In this document: one piece after another, positions 1-9,392 of the stretch | Numbering within the stretch: position 1 is the stretch's first letter | Layout of the letters: the number at the start of each line of letters is the position of its first letter | Assembly (NCBI GenBank): GCA_030427385.1 | Contig: JAUHWR010000001.1 | Location: forward strand, 682,001-746,000 | Source: Alphaproteobacteria bacterium | Lineage (GTDB): Bacteria; Pseudomonadota; Alphaproteobacteria; Micavibrionales; Micavibrionaceae | Direction: 5' to 3' | Length of the DNA: 64,000 nt | Position numbers and translations under genes: made by a program | The notes under the pieces: model-generated | What the model was told of the DNA's origin: nothing | Seen by the model: only the letters and a program-made list of their open reading frames with translations | The model's database searches: none

Positions 1-1021
1 ATGTTTTTACGTTGCCGTCACTGTCGCTTTGTCCTTCTTGGGCGGATGACGTATCGCCATCATCTTGCTGTGTTTCATTTACTTGAACGTCTTCGTTTGA
101 TTTAGGCTCGCTTGATCTATTATCTGATATGGTGTCGTTAATGGCACTAAATAGAGAGCCTGACACACCACTGACGGAGCCAAATTTCTGGTTCATTTGG
201 ACGGCGTCTAATGTGCCTACGTTAACCATCTCTGTATTTAAGCTGCTTAGTTTTACGGTTTCAAATTGTGTTGATAAAATGGATTCGCCCACCGAATTTC
301 TAACGACAATTGCGCCTTCAATTACGGTAATTTCACTATCGCTGCCGTCTGATGTAATTTTACCGGCGATAATGGTGCCGCGGATACCAATGGATCCAAC
401 CGGTGTTTCAATTTCGACATCGTCCGGATCATCACGACCGATCACGCCACTGGTAAAGACAAAAACACCACGTAGTAGAGAGAAGTTTGTTGTGCCTTCG
501 GATGTCGCCGGGTCAAATACATATTCATCTATCGCAAGACGTGCATCTTCAGATACGGCAAACTCTGTTTCATCAATAAATATGATATTGACGGCGCCAT
601 CAGCGCTGGTTTCAATAATATCACCTTCATAAATTGGTGTGCCAAGAGTTACCGTTTCCACGCTGCCATCCGTGCGGGTAACAGTTGCTTCACCGCTTAC
701 TTCTTTGGCCGCGCCGACGGGACTGACATCATTCATGCTGCCTGATTGGGCAAATTGTGGATTATGAGCAAAAGAATTAACCAATTGAGGGGTGAGGGCA
801 TTACCGGACTCAGACATAATCGTTGGCGGCGTATCAAGGGCAAAGTAGTTTTCCACAATAATGCTGTCGCCGTTATCTAATGTAAGAACTAAATCTGCTC
901 CATCACGTGTGATGTCAGAATTGGATATAAACGCATTATCCGCCAGCGTGATATCACCATTGTCAGCTTGATATAGCTGAGTGTTTCCTGCCTCGTTATT
1001 TGTAAATTCTGTCTGAACCAT
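1..1021 (-). CDS. FecR-domain large surface/secreted protein, N-terminal part (C-terminus beyond window)
   Basis: The frame stays open from an ATG at 1021 to the window edge, giving 340 residues without a stop, so the gene is partial. It has no signal peptide. Residues 14-60 are acidic and repeat-like, ending in an N-G-D-x-I-x-V-E-N-Y-F motif of the kind found at the start of giant type I-secreted adhesins. Residues about 110-245 form a FecR domain: G-x-x-I-Y-E-G-D-x-I-E-T at 127-138, then a conserved E-T-P-V-G-S-I-G-I-R-G-T at 205-216. After residue 300 the chain becomes a Ser/Asp/Glu/Gln-rich linker, as in multidomain repeat proteins. The likely role is a cell-surface or biofilm matrix protein; this is inferred from FecR-fused adhesins. 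The gene just upstream is a c-di-GMP phosphodiesterase candidate on the same strand. Confidence 0.75.
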   Translation of the reverse strand, partial: MVQTEFTNNEAGNTQLYQADNGDITLADNAFISNSDITRDGADLVLTLDNGDSIIVENYFALDTPPTIMSESGNALTPQLVNSFAHNPQFAQSGSMNDVSPVGAAKEVSGEATVTRTDGSVETVTLGTPIYEGDIIETSADGAVNIIFIDETEFAVSEDARLAIDEYVFDPATSEGTTNFSLLRGVFVFTSGVIGRDDPDDVEIETPVGSIGIRGTIIAGKITSDGSDSEITVIEGAIVVRNSVGESILSTQFETVKLSSLNTEMVNVGTLDAVQMNQKFGSVSGVSGSLFSAINDTISDNRSSEPKSNEDVQVNETQQDDGDTSSAQEGQSDSDGNVKT

Positions 1022-1109
1022 TTTAAATCCCCTGTAACCCTGTAAAAATCCCAATAGCTACAATTTTATGGTAAATTTAGTTAATATGTCGTAAGCAAAA
1101 TATAAAATT

Positions 1110-2339
1110 TTATGCAGTTTTTAGATTGTCCCATGATTTCAATAGCTTAATGACTTCATCTTCTGCCATCGGTTTTGCGAAATAATACCCTTGGGCGCGA
1201 TCACAGCCAAGGAATTTTAATGTATCAACTTCTTCTTTATTTTCTACGCCTTCAGCAACAATGTTCATTTTAAGGTTTTTACCCAGACCGATAATTGAGC
1301 GGATAAGTTCTATATTTTTTTCATTTTTAAACATATCGACAACAAAGCTACGATCAATTTTTAGGATGTCTATCGGAAAGGAGTGCAGGTAACTAAGCGA
1401 GGAGTAACCAGTACCAAAATCATCTATGGCAATATGCATCCCGGCTTTTTGGCACATTTCGAGCGTTTCACGCGCTGTTTCCGGTTGTTGCATCAATATG
1501 CGTTCTGTAATTTCAAGAATAAGTTGATTGGCCGCGACATCAGTTTTGCTGAGTGTGTTATAGACGTTTTCAACAAAGTCCTCGGTAGCAAAGTCGGTGC
1601 TGGAGAAGTTAACGCTCATCGTGAGGCAATCTTTCCAGCCTGTCTTATGCTCAATACGTTTCAAGCCCTTGCAGGCTTCATTTAGCGCCCATAAACTAGC
1701 CTTGACGATTAGTCCGGTTTCTTCTGCGATGGGAATAAACACATCCGGTGGTATAAAACCTCGTTCAGGATGATTCCAGCGCATTAAGGCTTCGAAGCCG
1801 GTTATGTCATTGGACTTCATATCAATTATTGGTTGATAAAATAGCGCGAGTTCACCATGATCTAATGCTTCCTTGAATTCATTCGCAATTTTCAAGCTTT
1901 CTACGGCATCTTGTTCCAAGGCAAATTCACGTTCAACTTCTTCAGGTGAGGGAAAGCCTTTCTTGTCACTAATCTCATCAATGCGGGCAAGTGTGTCGCG
2001 GTAGCGCGTTAAAATAACCTGCATGATAGTTTGTAAAATGGGGTCAGCATTATCAAGACGCCTGTGAAAATCCTGTCTGGAAATTTCCAAAACATTGCAA
2101 TTTTCCATTGCGCGGATGCTGGCAGTGCGCGGCTCATTGTCAATAATCGCCATTTCGCCGATGATGCTACCGGGGCCACGTGTGCCAATTGATTTGGTTT
2201 TGCCGTCTTCTTTTTTTATTAAGATTTCAACTTGGCCTTTTTCGAGAATATATGCCGTATCGCCGCTATCACCTTGGCGGATAATATATTCGCCTTCATT
2301 GTAAGTTCTAGGTTTCTTTAATAAAACGTCAGGGAGCAT
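1110..2339 (-). CDS. Cyclic nucleotide-binding domain fused to EAL c-di-GMP phosphodiesterase
   Basis: The 409-residue protein has two domains. Residues 8-115 are a CRP-like cyclic nucleotide-binding domain. Its phosphate-binding cassette is intact, with G-E at 61-62 and P-R-T-A at 70-73. Residues 155-400 are an EAL domain with the catalytic set present: E-A-L at 183-185, N244, E276, D-D at 306-307, K327 and E363, and a C-terminal Q-G-Y-Y-F-A-K-P. It should therefore hydrolyse c-di-GMP and be gated by cAMP or cGMP. No membrane segment is visible, so it should be cytoplasmic. It starts at an ATG preceded by an AT-rich stretch and lies 88 bases upstream of the FecR adhesin-like gene on the same strand, which suggests joint control of surface attachment (inference). 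Confidence 0.9.
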   Translation of the reverse strand: MLPDVLLKKPRTYNEGEYIIRQGDSGDTAYILEKGQVEILIKKEDGKTKSIGTRGPGSIIGEMAIIDNEPRTASIRAMENCNVLEISRQDFHRRLDNADPILQTIMQVILTRYRDTLARIDEISDKKGFPSPEEVEREFALEQDAVESLKIANEFKEALDHGELALFYQPIIDMKSNDITGFEALMRWNHPERGFIPPDVFIPIAEETGLIVKASLWALNEACKGLKRIEHKTGWKDCLTMSVNFSSTDFATEDFVENVYNTLSKTDVAANQLILEITERILMQQPETARETLEMCQKAGMHIAIDDFGTGYSSLSYLHSFPIDILKIDRSFVVDMFKNEKNIELIRSIIGLGKNLKMNIVAEGVENKEEVDTLKFLGCDRAQGYYFAKPMAEDEVIKLLKSWDNLKTA

Positions 2340-2467
2340 GAATAAATTATGATTAGATGTTTATTTTTTGAGTAATCCACTATACCCTTGAATAAGATAT
2401 AGAAAAGTTCTTACCTTTATCTTAACTGAAATCAATTTTTTGCCAAGTTTTATTCGCACAGGAAATT

Positions 2468-2902
2468 ATGGGTTTATTCGATATTTTATTTTTGTATATT
2501 GCCTTTCGCATTAAGCATTTCATATGTGATTTTCTTTTACAAAACCTTGATTTTGATGTGACGCTTTTTTCAAAGACCATCCATTTTAGAACGAACTGGC
2601 TGTTATTGAAGGAATGTCCTGATCGCGTAGGCGTTAAGGCGTTAATAGTTCATAGCTTAATACACGGCCTTGGCACATTTTTGATTATGTTACTTATGGC
2701 GCCATCGTTTTGGTGGCTTTCATTGGTAGATTTTTTAATACACATGACGATCGATAAAATTAAAGGTGCTTTGAAATATAAAAATGACTGGGGTTTTACC
2801 GATAAGGCCTTTTGGATATCCTTAGGGTTGGATCAGGAAGCACATAATTTTACACATTTGGCATTTATTGTAATAATTGTGAGCGGATATAGCTTGACAT
2901 AG
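2468..2902 (+). CDS. DUF3307 family membrane protein
   Basis: This is a 144-residue hydrophobic protein. It shows the spaced polar motifs typical of DUF3307: H-S-L-I-H near residue 65, D[11 protein letters not shown] near residue 92, and D-Q-E-A-H-N-F-T-H at about 125. These His/Asp residues sit at the ends of predicted membrane helices (about residues 68-85 and 128-142). No biochemical role is established for the family. The ATG follows an AGGA ribosome site at 2459-2462. The promoter of rpmJ overlaps its last codons, so the two genes are likely transcribed separately. Confidence 0.7.
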   Translation: MGLFDILFLYIAFRIKHFICDFLLQNLDFDVTLFSKTIHFRTNWLLLKECPDRVGVKALIVHSLIHGLGTFLIMLLMAPSFWWLSLVDFLIHMTIDKIKGALKYKNDWGFTDKAFWISLGLDQEAHNFTHLAFIVIIVSGYSLT

Positions 2903-2923
2903 CTTTGCCTCTTCCTTTATAAA
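2894..2923 (+). promoter_or_regulatory. Sigma-70 promoter of rpmJ
   Basis: A consensus -35 hexamer TTGACA (2894-2899) and a near-consensus -10 TATAAA (2918-2923) are separated by 18 bases, 37 bases ahead of the rpmJ ATG. The -35 box overlaps the end of the DUF3307 reading frame. Confidence 0.7.
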
Positions 2924-2960
2924 CGCATTTCAAGTTAAGGATTGCCAAGGAAAATATGCT

Positions 2961-3086
2961 ATGAAAGTTGCAAACTCATTAAAAACATTAAAACTACGTG
3001 ACCGTAATTGCCGTGTTGTACGTCGCAAAGGCCGTGTATATGTGATTAACAAAATCAATAAGCGTTTCAAAGCGCGTCAGGGTTAA
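2961..3086 (+). CDS. rpmJ: Ribosomal protein bL36
   Basis: This 41-residue basic protein of the large ribosomal subunit is easily missed because of its size. It begins M-K-V-A-N-S-L-K-x-L-K and contains [17 protein letters not shown] and ends F-K-A-R-Q-G. This is the long proteobacterial form that keeps only one of the four zinc-binding cysteines, so it is a C-minus bL36. An AAGGAAAA ribosome site lies 5-12 bases upstream. It has its own strong promoter and is followed directly by a rho-independent terminator, so it forms a single-gene transcription unit between the DUF3307 gene and mreB. Confidence 0.95.
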   Translation: MKVANSLKTLKLRDRNCRVVRRKGRVYVINKINKRFKARQG

Positions 3087-3113
3087 TCGTCCTTATCAAA
3101 CAATCAATAAAAC

Positions 3114-3136
3114 AGCCCGTTTTTACGGGCTTTTTT
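3114..3136 (+). terminator. Rho-independent terminator after rpmJ
   Basis: A perfect 7-bp stem AGCCCGT/ACGGGCT (3114-3120 with 3125-3131) encloses a TTTT loop and runs into a T tract. It lies 27 bases after the rpmJ stop. Confidence 0.9.
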
Positions 3137-3265
3137 GTGTTTGCCCTTAAAATCTAACATTTTATACTAAATATAAAATATATGAACTGAGCATGATTTT
3201 TTAACGCCATTTTAAATTTGGCAGGTGCATGATAGGGTGGAATCTGTTATCTAGAATTAACCTAA

Positions 3266-4327
<1,062 letters not shown>

Positions 4328-4421
4328 GAAAAAAACGAATCGCTTCTTGCGTGAAATTTTCAAATAATTAATAGTGTTATAGTATTATGATCCTAAATGT
4401 TTCCTATTTATTGAGGTAGAT

Positions 4422-5276
4422 TTGGCAAAACGCACACAGATAAAAACAACTGCTCAGACGGCTTTCTTCAATGAAATGCCGATTATTCCTGGTGCGGTTT
4501 TCTTTTTATGTGTCTCAAGTATTCTGATTATTCTCTCTGTGGTAAAGCCTGATCTGTTATCTGGTGCGCGTATGGCGGCTAATGATGCTCTATCTCCTGT
4601 TTTAATGATGGTGCGGAGCCCGTTTGATACGGCTACGGATGTGATCGGGGATGCTACTGGATTTGCGGCATTGAAAGCAGAAAATGGCAGATTGGCGGAT
4701 GAAAATGTTCGGCTGCGTGAATGGTATCAGCGTGCCTTAGCATTGCAGGTGGAAAATCAAGCTCTGGAATCGTTATTGAATGTAAGATTAGAGCCGGAAT
4801 TAAAATTCATTACGGCGCGTATTTTATCTGATACGTCTAGTGCTTATGCCAAAAGCATGATTATTGCGGCCGGATCTGATCAGGGTTTGGCAAAAGGGCA
4901 ACCTGTTTTAAGTGGGGATGGCGTTTTGGGGCGCATAGTAGAGTTAGGCGAAAATAGTGCTCGCGTTTTACTACTAACAGATTTAAATGCGCGGATTCCT
5001 GTTGTAGTAGAAAATAGCAATGTGCATGCCATCGTTGCCGGAAAAAATGAAGCCGAGGCGGTGCTAACTCATTTGCCAGAGGATACGCAATTTAACAATG
5101 GTGATCGATTAATTACATCAGGCTTGGGTGGAATCTATCCCGCCGGACTTCCCGTTGGTGTTGTTTCTAAAGCAGGCGGCGGGATCAATTACGTTCGCCC
5201 ATATGCAGATACCAGCCGCATTCATTTTGTCCGTGTCATTACCAATGCGGATAATCCTTATTTACAAATCAATTAG
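4422..5276 (+). CDS. mreC: Rod shape-determining protein MreC (TTG start)
   Basis: This is the bitopic inner-membrane partner of MreB, which links the cytoskeleton to the periplasmic wall synthases. The 284-residue protein has a single membrane helix at about residues 22-42, a coiled-coil stretch at about 80-115, and the family's two beta domains, including the G-S-D-Q-G-L-A-K-G-Q-P-V and G-G-I-Y-P-A-G-L-P-V-G-V-V signatures. The start is a TTG at 4422, supported by a GAGGT ribosome site 5-9 bases upstream and by alignment of the cytoplasmic tail. The stop codon overlaps the convergent transglycosylase gene by 4 bases. Confidence 0.95.
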   Translation: MAKRTQIKTTAQTAFFNEMPIIPGAVFFLCVSSILIILSVVKPDLLSGARMAANDALSPVLMMVRSPFDTATDVIGDATGFAALKAENGRLADENVRLREWYQRALALQVENQALESLLNVRLEPELKFITARILSDTSSAYAKSMIIAAGSDQGLAKGQPVLSGDGVLGRIVELGENSARVLLLTDLNARIPVVVENSNVHAIVAGKNEAEAVLTHLPEDTQFNNGDRLITSGLGGIYPAGLPVGVVSKAGGGINYVRPYADTSRIHFVRVITNADNPYLQIN

Positions 5277-6094
5277 ATATTTTTAAGTAAATTGACAAAA
5301 TCAATGCTGCTTACTCTCAGCCAATTATTATTCGATGGCAAATTGGCAAATAGTGATGGCGTATCTTTAAGGGGAACGGCGCGATCAGCAAAGGCGGCAA
5401 CTTTTTCACTGAAGCTGTAAAGGGGTATAAGGGAATCGCGATCCGGTTTTGTGGTTTCGGCAATTTGTGTTGTGGCTTGTGACGATTTTTGAACGTCCTG
5501 AAACTTTTGATCGAAATGTAGATAGACTTCTTCTAAGGTTTTTGCGCGTTTTGTCTCTTTGTCAAAGAAGATGGATTTATTGGCATTAGCGGCACGCTCA
5601 AACAATTCGGCGGCGGGTTGTAATGGGTTGGCATCCATAGCTTTTAAGAAGGATGCCGCGCCGCCTGCGCCCATGAAATGCGCTAAATATTGCTCTGTTG
5701 CGCCAACATCGCCGCCCCATGTTTTTTCCAAATATGTCTTGTTTTGCCCTGCAAATTCGGCAGCCATATTGGCGGCAATTGCGGGATCATCGCGAAGTTT
5801 TAAAAGGGCTTGCTTTGATTGGTTGGTATCGATTCCATATTTATCACCATATTTCTGGATCATTTCCATCCATGTACCATTCAGGAATTGGTACAGACCC
5901 CGTGCGCTACTGGTTTTTGCCTGTGCATCTACATCGAATGAGCTTTCGACTTTTGCTTGCTTCATTAAGTATCCGAAATCAACTCCACTTTTCTCGCTGG
6001 CGGTATAGATGGCTTTTGTGACCCTAGATCCTGCCTGTTGAGACATATCGGCAAGGGCATTATTTTCTTTTAAAAGTGTGGCAGATAAATTCAT
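5273..6094 (-). CDS. SLT-family lytic transglycosylase-like protein
   Basis: This is a predicted peptidoglycan-cleaving enzyme of 273 residues. A soluble-lytic-transglycosylase fold begins near residue 25. The catalytic glutamate is E50 in K-V-E-S-S-F, followed by S-A-R-G-L-Y-Q-F at 63-70, the typical G-L-x-Q-F element. No signal peptide or lipobox is visible at the N-terminus, so export is either non-classical or by a partner, as seen with flagellum- or secretion-associated transglycosylases. The second half (after residue 175) is not recognisable. It is transcribed toward mreC and the two stop codons overlap. A link to cell-wall remodelling is plausible from this context only. Confidence 0.82.
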   Translation of the reverse strand: MNLSATLLKENNALADMSQQAGSRVTKAIYTASEKSGVDFGYLMKQAKVESSFDVDAQAKTSSARGLYQFLNGTWMEMIQKYGDKYGIDTNQSKQALLKLRDDPAIAANMAAEFAGQNKTYLEKTWGGDVGATEQYLAHFMGAGGAASFLKAMDANPLQPAAELFERAANANKSIFFDKETKRAKTLEEVYLHFDQKFQDVQKSSQATTQIAETTKPDRDSLIPLYSFSEKVAAFADRAVPLKDTPSLFANLPSNNNWLRVSSIDFVNLLKNI

Positions 6095-6185
6095 AACCGG
6101 ATATTTGCAAAGGGCGTGCCAGATAGATTTAATGGAACTTTATCGTTTTATTTTGTCTTTAAACTTTTCCGTGTAAACTATATGG

Positions 6186-7823
6186 ATGACTTACAATCCT
6201 CCCATTTCCGATATGAGTTTTCTACTTGAGCATGTGACAGGTTTTCGAAATTTGCCACATGCCGAGGAGCTTGATCCCGAAACCGTAGATGCCATTTTGG
6301 CAGAGGCGGCAAAGTTAGCGTCTGATGTACTCGCGCCGTTAAATAAGACGGGGGATGAACACGGAAATATTTTAAAAAATGGCGCCGTTACAACCACGCC
6401 GGGTTTCAAAGAAGCCTACCGGCAATATTGTGCGGGTGGATGGAATGCCGTTCCATTTCCAAATGAATTTGACGGGCAGGGTTTGCCGTGGTCACTGGCG
6501 TTTCCGATTCAGGAAATGTGGCAGGGGGCAAATTTATCCTTTGGACTGTGCCCATTATTAAATCAAGGCGCTGTCGATGCGATATTGGAGCATGGCTCAG
6601 AGGAGCAGAAAGCTTATTATTTGCCAAAGCTGATATCCGGTGAATGGACAGGAACAATGAATTTAACCGAGCCACAAGCCGGCTCGGATTTGGCCGCTGT
6701 AAAAACAAAGGCAGAGCCCGCCAAGGACGGCACATATAAGGTTTTTGGACAAAAAATTTATATCACGTATGGTGAGCATGATATGTCGGAAAATATCATT
6801 CACCTGGTGCTCGCACGCTTGCCAAACGCGCCGGAAGGGGTGAAGGGAATATCTTTGTTTATTGTGCCAAAATTTTTAGAAGATGGAACGCGTAATGATG
6901 TGATCTGCACGGGGCTTGAACATAAGTTGGGTATTCATGCTTCCCCAACGTGTACTATGCAATTTGGAGATCAAGGCGGCGCAACAGGGTTTTTGGTCGG
7001 TGAGGCGCATCAGGGGCTGAAATATATGTTCACAATGATGAATAATGCCAGATTATCGGTTGGCTTACAGGGCGTTGCGATAGCAGAGCGCGCGTTACAA
7101 CATGCGGAGCATTATGCGCGTGAGCGCGTGCAAGGAAAGGGGCTGTCTAGCGGCGAATCTGTAACCATTGATCATCACCCTGATGTGCAACGCATGCTGT
7201 TAACAATGAAGGCATTGACGATGGCGGGGCGTGCCATGGCATATGATGCCTCGGTTTATCTGGATCAGGCGCGGGCAGGTGATGAAGCCGCGCAAATTCA
7301 AGTTGATTTATTGACTCCTATTATTAAATCATGGTGCACGGACATGGCATGTGAAGTTGCCTCTATAGGTGTACAAATTCATGGTGGCATGGGGTTTGTG
7401 GAAGAAACAGGTGCGGCGCAATATTATCGCGATGCTCGAATTTTGCCTATTTATGAAGGTACAAACGGTATTCAAGCCAATGATTTGTTATTCCGAAAAA
7501 TTCTACGTGATCAAGGTGCGGCTTTAACTTCATTTTATACGGATATAAAAAAGACATTAGCTGATAATGTGCAGGCGGCGGAAATATTTGCACATTTAGA
7601 TGATGTGCTTTCAATGATTAAATTAAACAAAGACCTAGAAAATCTTGCATTTATAGCAGTGCCATTATTGAACGGGCTCGGGGTCTTAAAAGGCGCGGAG
7701 ATGATGACAAAGATGGCAAGTGCGAATGATAAGTATAATGATTTGAGCGATTTTTATATGCGTAATATCCTTCCTAGAGCAAGGATGTCATTTGATGTGG
7801 TTTATCTTAATTTAAAAACTTAA
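6186..7823 (+). CDS. Acyl-CoA dehydrogenase, long form (DmdC-like)
   Basis: This FAD-dependent enzyme oxidises acyl-CoA thioesters to enoyl-CoAs. At 545 residues it belongs to the enlarged acyl-CoA dehydrogenases that include 3-methylmercaptopropionyl-CoA dehydrogenase. The FAD-contacting M-N-L-T-E-P-Q-A-G-S-D-L is near residue 160. The catalytic base is Glu424 in Y-E-G-T-N-G-I-Q. A roughly 100-residue C-terminal extension follows the core, as in this subgroup. The true substrate cannot be read from sequence. It stands alone on the plus strand, with no electron-transfer flavoprotein or thiolase gene beside it. Confidence 0.9.
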   Translation: MTYNPPISDMSFLLEHVTGFRNLPHAEELDPETVDAILAEAAKLASDVLAPLNKTGDEHGNILKNGAVTTTPGFKEAYRQYCAGGWNAVPFPNEFDGQGLPWSLAFPIQEMWQGANLSFGLCPLLNQGAVDAILEHGSEEQKAYYLPKLISGEWTGTMNLTEPQAGSDLAAVKTKAEPAKDGTYKVFGQKIYITYGEHDMSENIIHLVLARLPNAPEGVKGISLFIVPKFLEDGTRNDVICTGLEHKLGIHASPTCTMQFGDQGGATGFLVGEAHQGLKYMFTMMNNARLSVGLQGVAIAERALQHAEHYARERVQGKGLSSGESVTIDHHPDVQRMLLTMKALTMAGRAMAYDASVYLDQARAGDEAAQIQVDLLTPIIKSWCTDMACEVASIGVQIHGGMGFVEETGAAQYYRDARILPIYEGTNGIQANDLLFRKILRDQGAALTSFYTDIKKTLADNVQAAEIFAHLDDVLSMIKLNKDLENLAFIAVPLLNGLGVLKGAEMMTKMASANDKYNDLSDFYMRNILPRARMSFDVVYLNLKT

Positions 7824-8359
7824 AGCCCGCATCCGACATAGGCGTCTTTTTCGACCCAATTTAGCGTTTTATAATTAACTCGACTGTGGCGTGATATCTT
7901 ATCAGCAACAGACTTTGCATAGCAATCACAGACCTCAATCGGATCTTTTTTCTTTTTAATCATCTTTTCGACTTTGATTTTTGCAGTGCATTGGCCAAAA
8001 TAAAAGGCTTCCATTTTACCCTTATCAAAACAAGTATTATAAATAGCTGATTCAATAATATCTTTGGAGACGTTAGGCAATTTCACCCGTTGTTCGAGAA
8101 ATGACATGGCATAACATTTACAATCACGATGACCGTTCTCAAATATATCTATTTTACATTCATTATGAACGGAATCCATTTCAACCAAAAAAGCGCGTTT
8201 AATCTCATTGGGGGGCGGTAAGTCAAAAACTTTATCCTTACTATAGATAACTTTTTGACTGTCACTTCGGTTTCTATCCTGAGTTTGTGCATTTGACAAA
8301 GAAGGCAGACACAAAGCAATTACAAGCAAGAAATAGCTAAATATTCTAATTAATCCCAT
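7820..8359 (-). CDS. Exported cysteine-rich hypothetical protein with duplicated CxCYAxS motif
   Basis: I do not recognise a named family. The chosen ATG at 8359 gives 179 residues and puts a clean signal peptide at the N-terminus (M-G-L-I-R-I-F then a hydrophobic core, cleavage near S-N-A-Q). A longer frame back to 8461 would bury the signal and overlap the deaminase gene. The mature part carries two similar units, C-K-C-Y-A-M-S-F and C-D-C-Y-A-K-S-V. Each is preceded by a Cys and followed by a lone Cys about 25-35 residues later, suggesting two disulphide- or metal-bonded helical repeats. It is the last gene of a three-gene minus-strand group, 37 bases after the deaminase stop, and overlaps the 3' end of the acyl-CoA dehydrogenase gene by 4 bases. 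Confidence 0.7.
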   Translation of the reverse strand: MGLIRIFSYFLLVIALCLPSLSNAQTQDRNRSDSQKVIYSKDKVFDLPPPNEIKRAFLVEMDSVHNECKIDIFENGHRDCKCYAMSFLEQRVKLPNVSKDIIESAIYNTCFDKGKMEAFYFGQCTAKIKVEKMIKKKKDPIEVCDCYAKSVADKISRHSRVNYKTLNWVEKDAYVGCGL

Positions 8360-8396
8360 GCTTTCAATATAACGCATTTTCAAAGTAAAAAACATT

Positions 8397-9332
8397 TTAT
8401 TCCATAATTTGAATGATTTTATGTTGTAGTATCTGTTGTTTTGCATGGAGAGAATGCTCATCTCTTGCTTTTACGGCATTTAGTATTTTTATTTTTTTTA
8501 TACCTGCGCCGATGATGTTGATAAATTCACGACTGGTAGGGAGTTCGTTAACGCAGAATGTATTTTCATCAATCGACATCCCCAGTCGTGCGGCGTTCAT
8601 AAGCAACCTGTTACATGATTCTTGAATATAAGAGTATTTGGTCTCTGGGTGGGTGATTTCATGTTCATCATGATCATGTTTAAAACCAAGTGCAGGGTGG
8701 GATTTGCATATAAGTTGTTTTAAATTTTCACCACTTCCTATGCAAGCAAGAGCGGTTTTGGGTTGGTTCTTAAAATCAGAGATAGATTTAAAATGGGCGG
8801 GATCTGTAATTAAAACAATGGGGAAATCTTGTTTTGGAATATAATCTTCATTGGCGATTGTAATAGGTTTTATCGATTGTTCTTTACGATTGACTTCATA
8901 CATGCTTATACCAGCTTTTTCCGCGAGGCGAATTGACATTGAATTAAAGTGATCAATTCGGCGCGCGGCGAAATCTTTGTGAAACCCTTTATGATCAATG
9001 TAAATATTATCAATGCCTGCTTCTGCCATATTTTTAACGCAGTTCGGGCAGGGCGGATCTGTGATGGCTATATGCGCCCCCTGACATGATTTTCCTTGCT
9101 CGAAAGCCGCATGAAACAGACAGGCAGTCTCAGCGTGAATCGTTCCGGAGGCATTGCCGATTTTGGTTTCAACCCCAAAATTATCTTCAATGACTGGAGG
9201 GTAAAAATTGACATTAGAAAATGACCAATTCTGTTCCAAATGAAAAATAGTTGCTGCGATCCGATTGGTCACATGAGAGGAAGTATGTACAATATCAACG
9301 GCGGATTGTAGTGCCTTGAAGGGTGAGGTCAT
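8397..9332 (-). CDS. Cytidine/deoxycytidylate deaminase-family protein with second, degenerate deaminase domain
   Basis: The 311-residue protein contains a zinc deaminase domain in its first half. H66-A-E68 supplies one ligand and the catalytic glutamate, and P-C95-P-N-C98 supplies the other two ligands. Residues 237-283 align without gaps to residues 66-112, with 11 of 47 positions identical, including the L-P/P-P turn and A-G-I-x-x-I-x-I. In this copy the ligands and the catalytic residue are replaced (Q237, S239, T266, E269). The gene is thus an internal duplication with one active-looking and one dead unit. The substrate (free nucleotide, base or nucleic acid) cannot be told from the sequence. 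It lies between a CYTH-domain gene and a Cys-rich exported protein, all on the minus strand. Confidence 0.85.
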   Translation of the reverse strand: MTSPFKALQSAVDIVHTSSHVTNRIAATIFHLEQNWSFSNVNFYPPVIEDNFGVETKIGNASGTIHAETACLFHAAFEQGKSCQGAHIAITDPPCPNCVKNMAEAGIDNIYIDHKGFHKDFAARRIDHFNSMSIRLAEKAGISMYEVNRKEQSIKPITIANEDYIPKQDFPIVLITDPAHFKSISDFKNQPKTALACIGSGENLKQLICKSHPALGFKHDHDEHEITHPETKYSYIQESCNRLLMNAARLGMSIDENTFCVNELPTSREFINIIGAGIKKIKILNAVKARDEHSLHAKQQILQHKIIQIME

Positions 9333-9392
9333 TATCCGAGATTAGCCCATGCTTTCAAGTGTGTATAGCAAAGATTGAAACTTTAAAATAGG

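Noticed and set aside
129-632. Open frame of 167 codons on the plus strand
   Set aside because: It is antisense to the FecR-domain protein, which has a clear domain and good codon use. The plus-strand translation has no recognisable motif.
8360-8461. Longer start for the Cys-rich exported protein
   Set aside because: It would overlap the deaminase gene and push the signal peptide 34 residues inside the chain.
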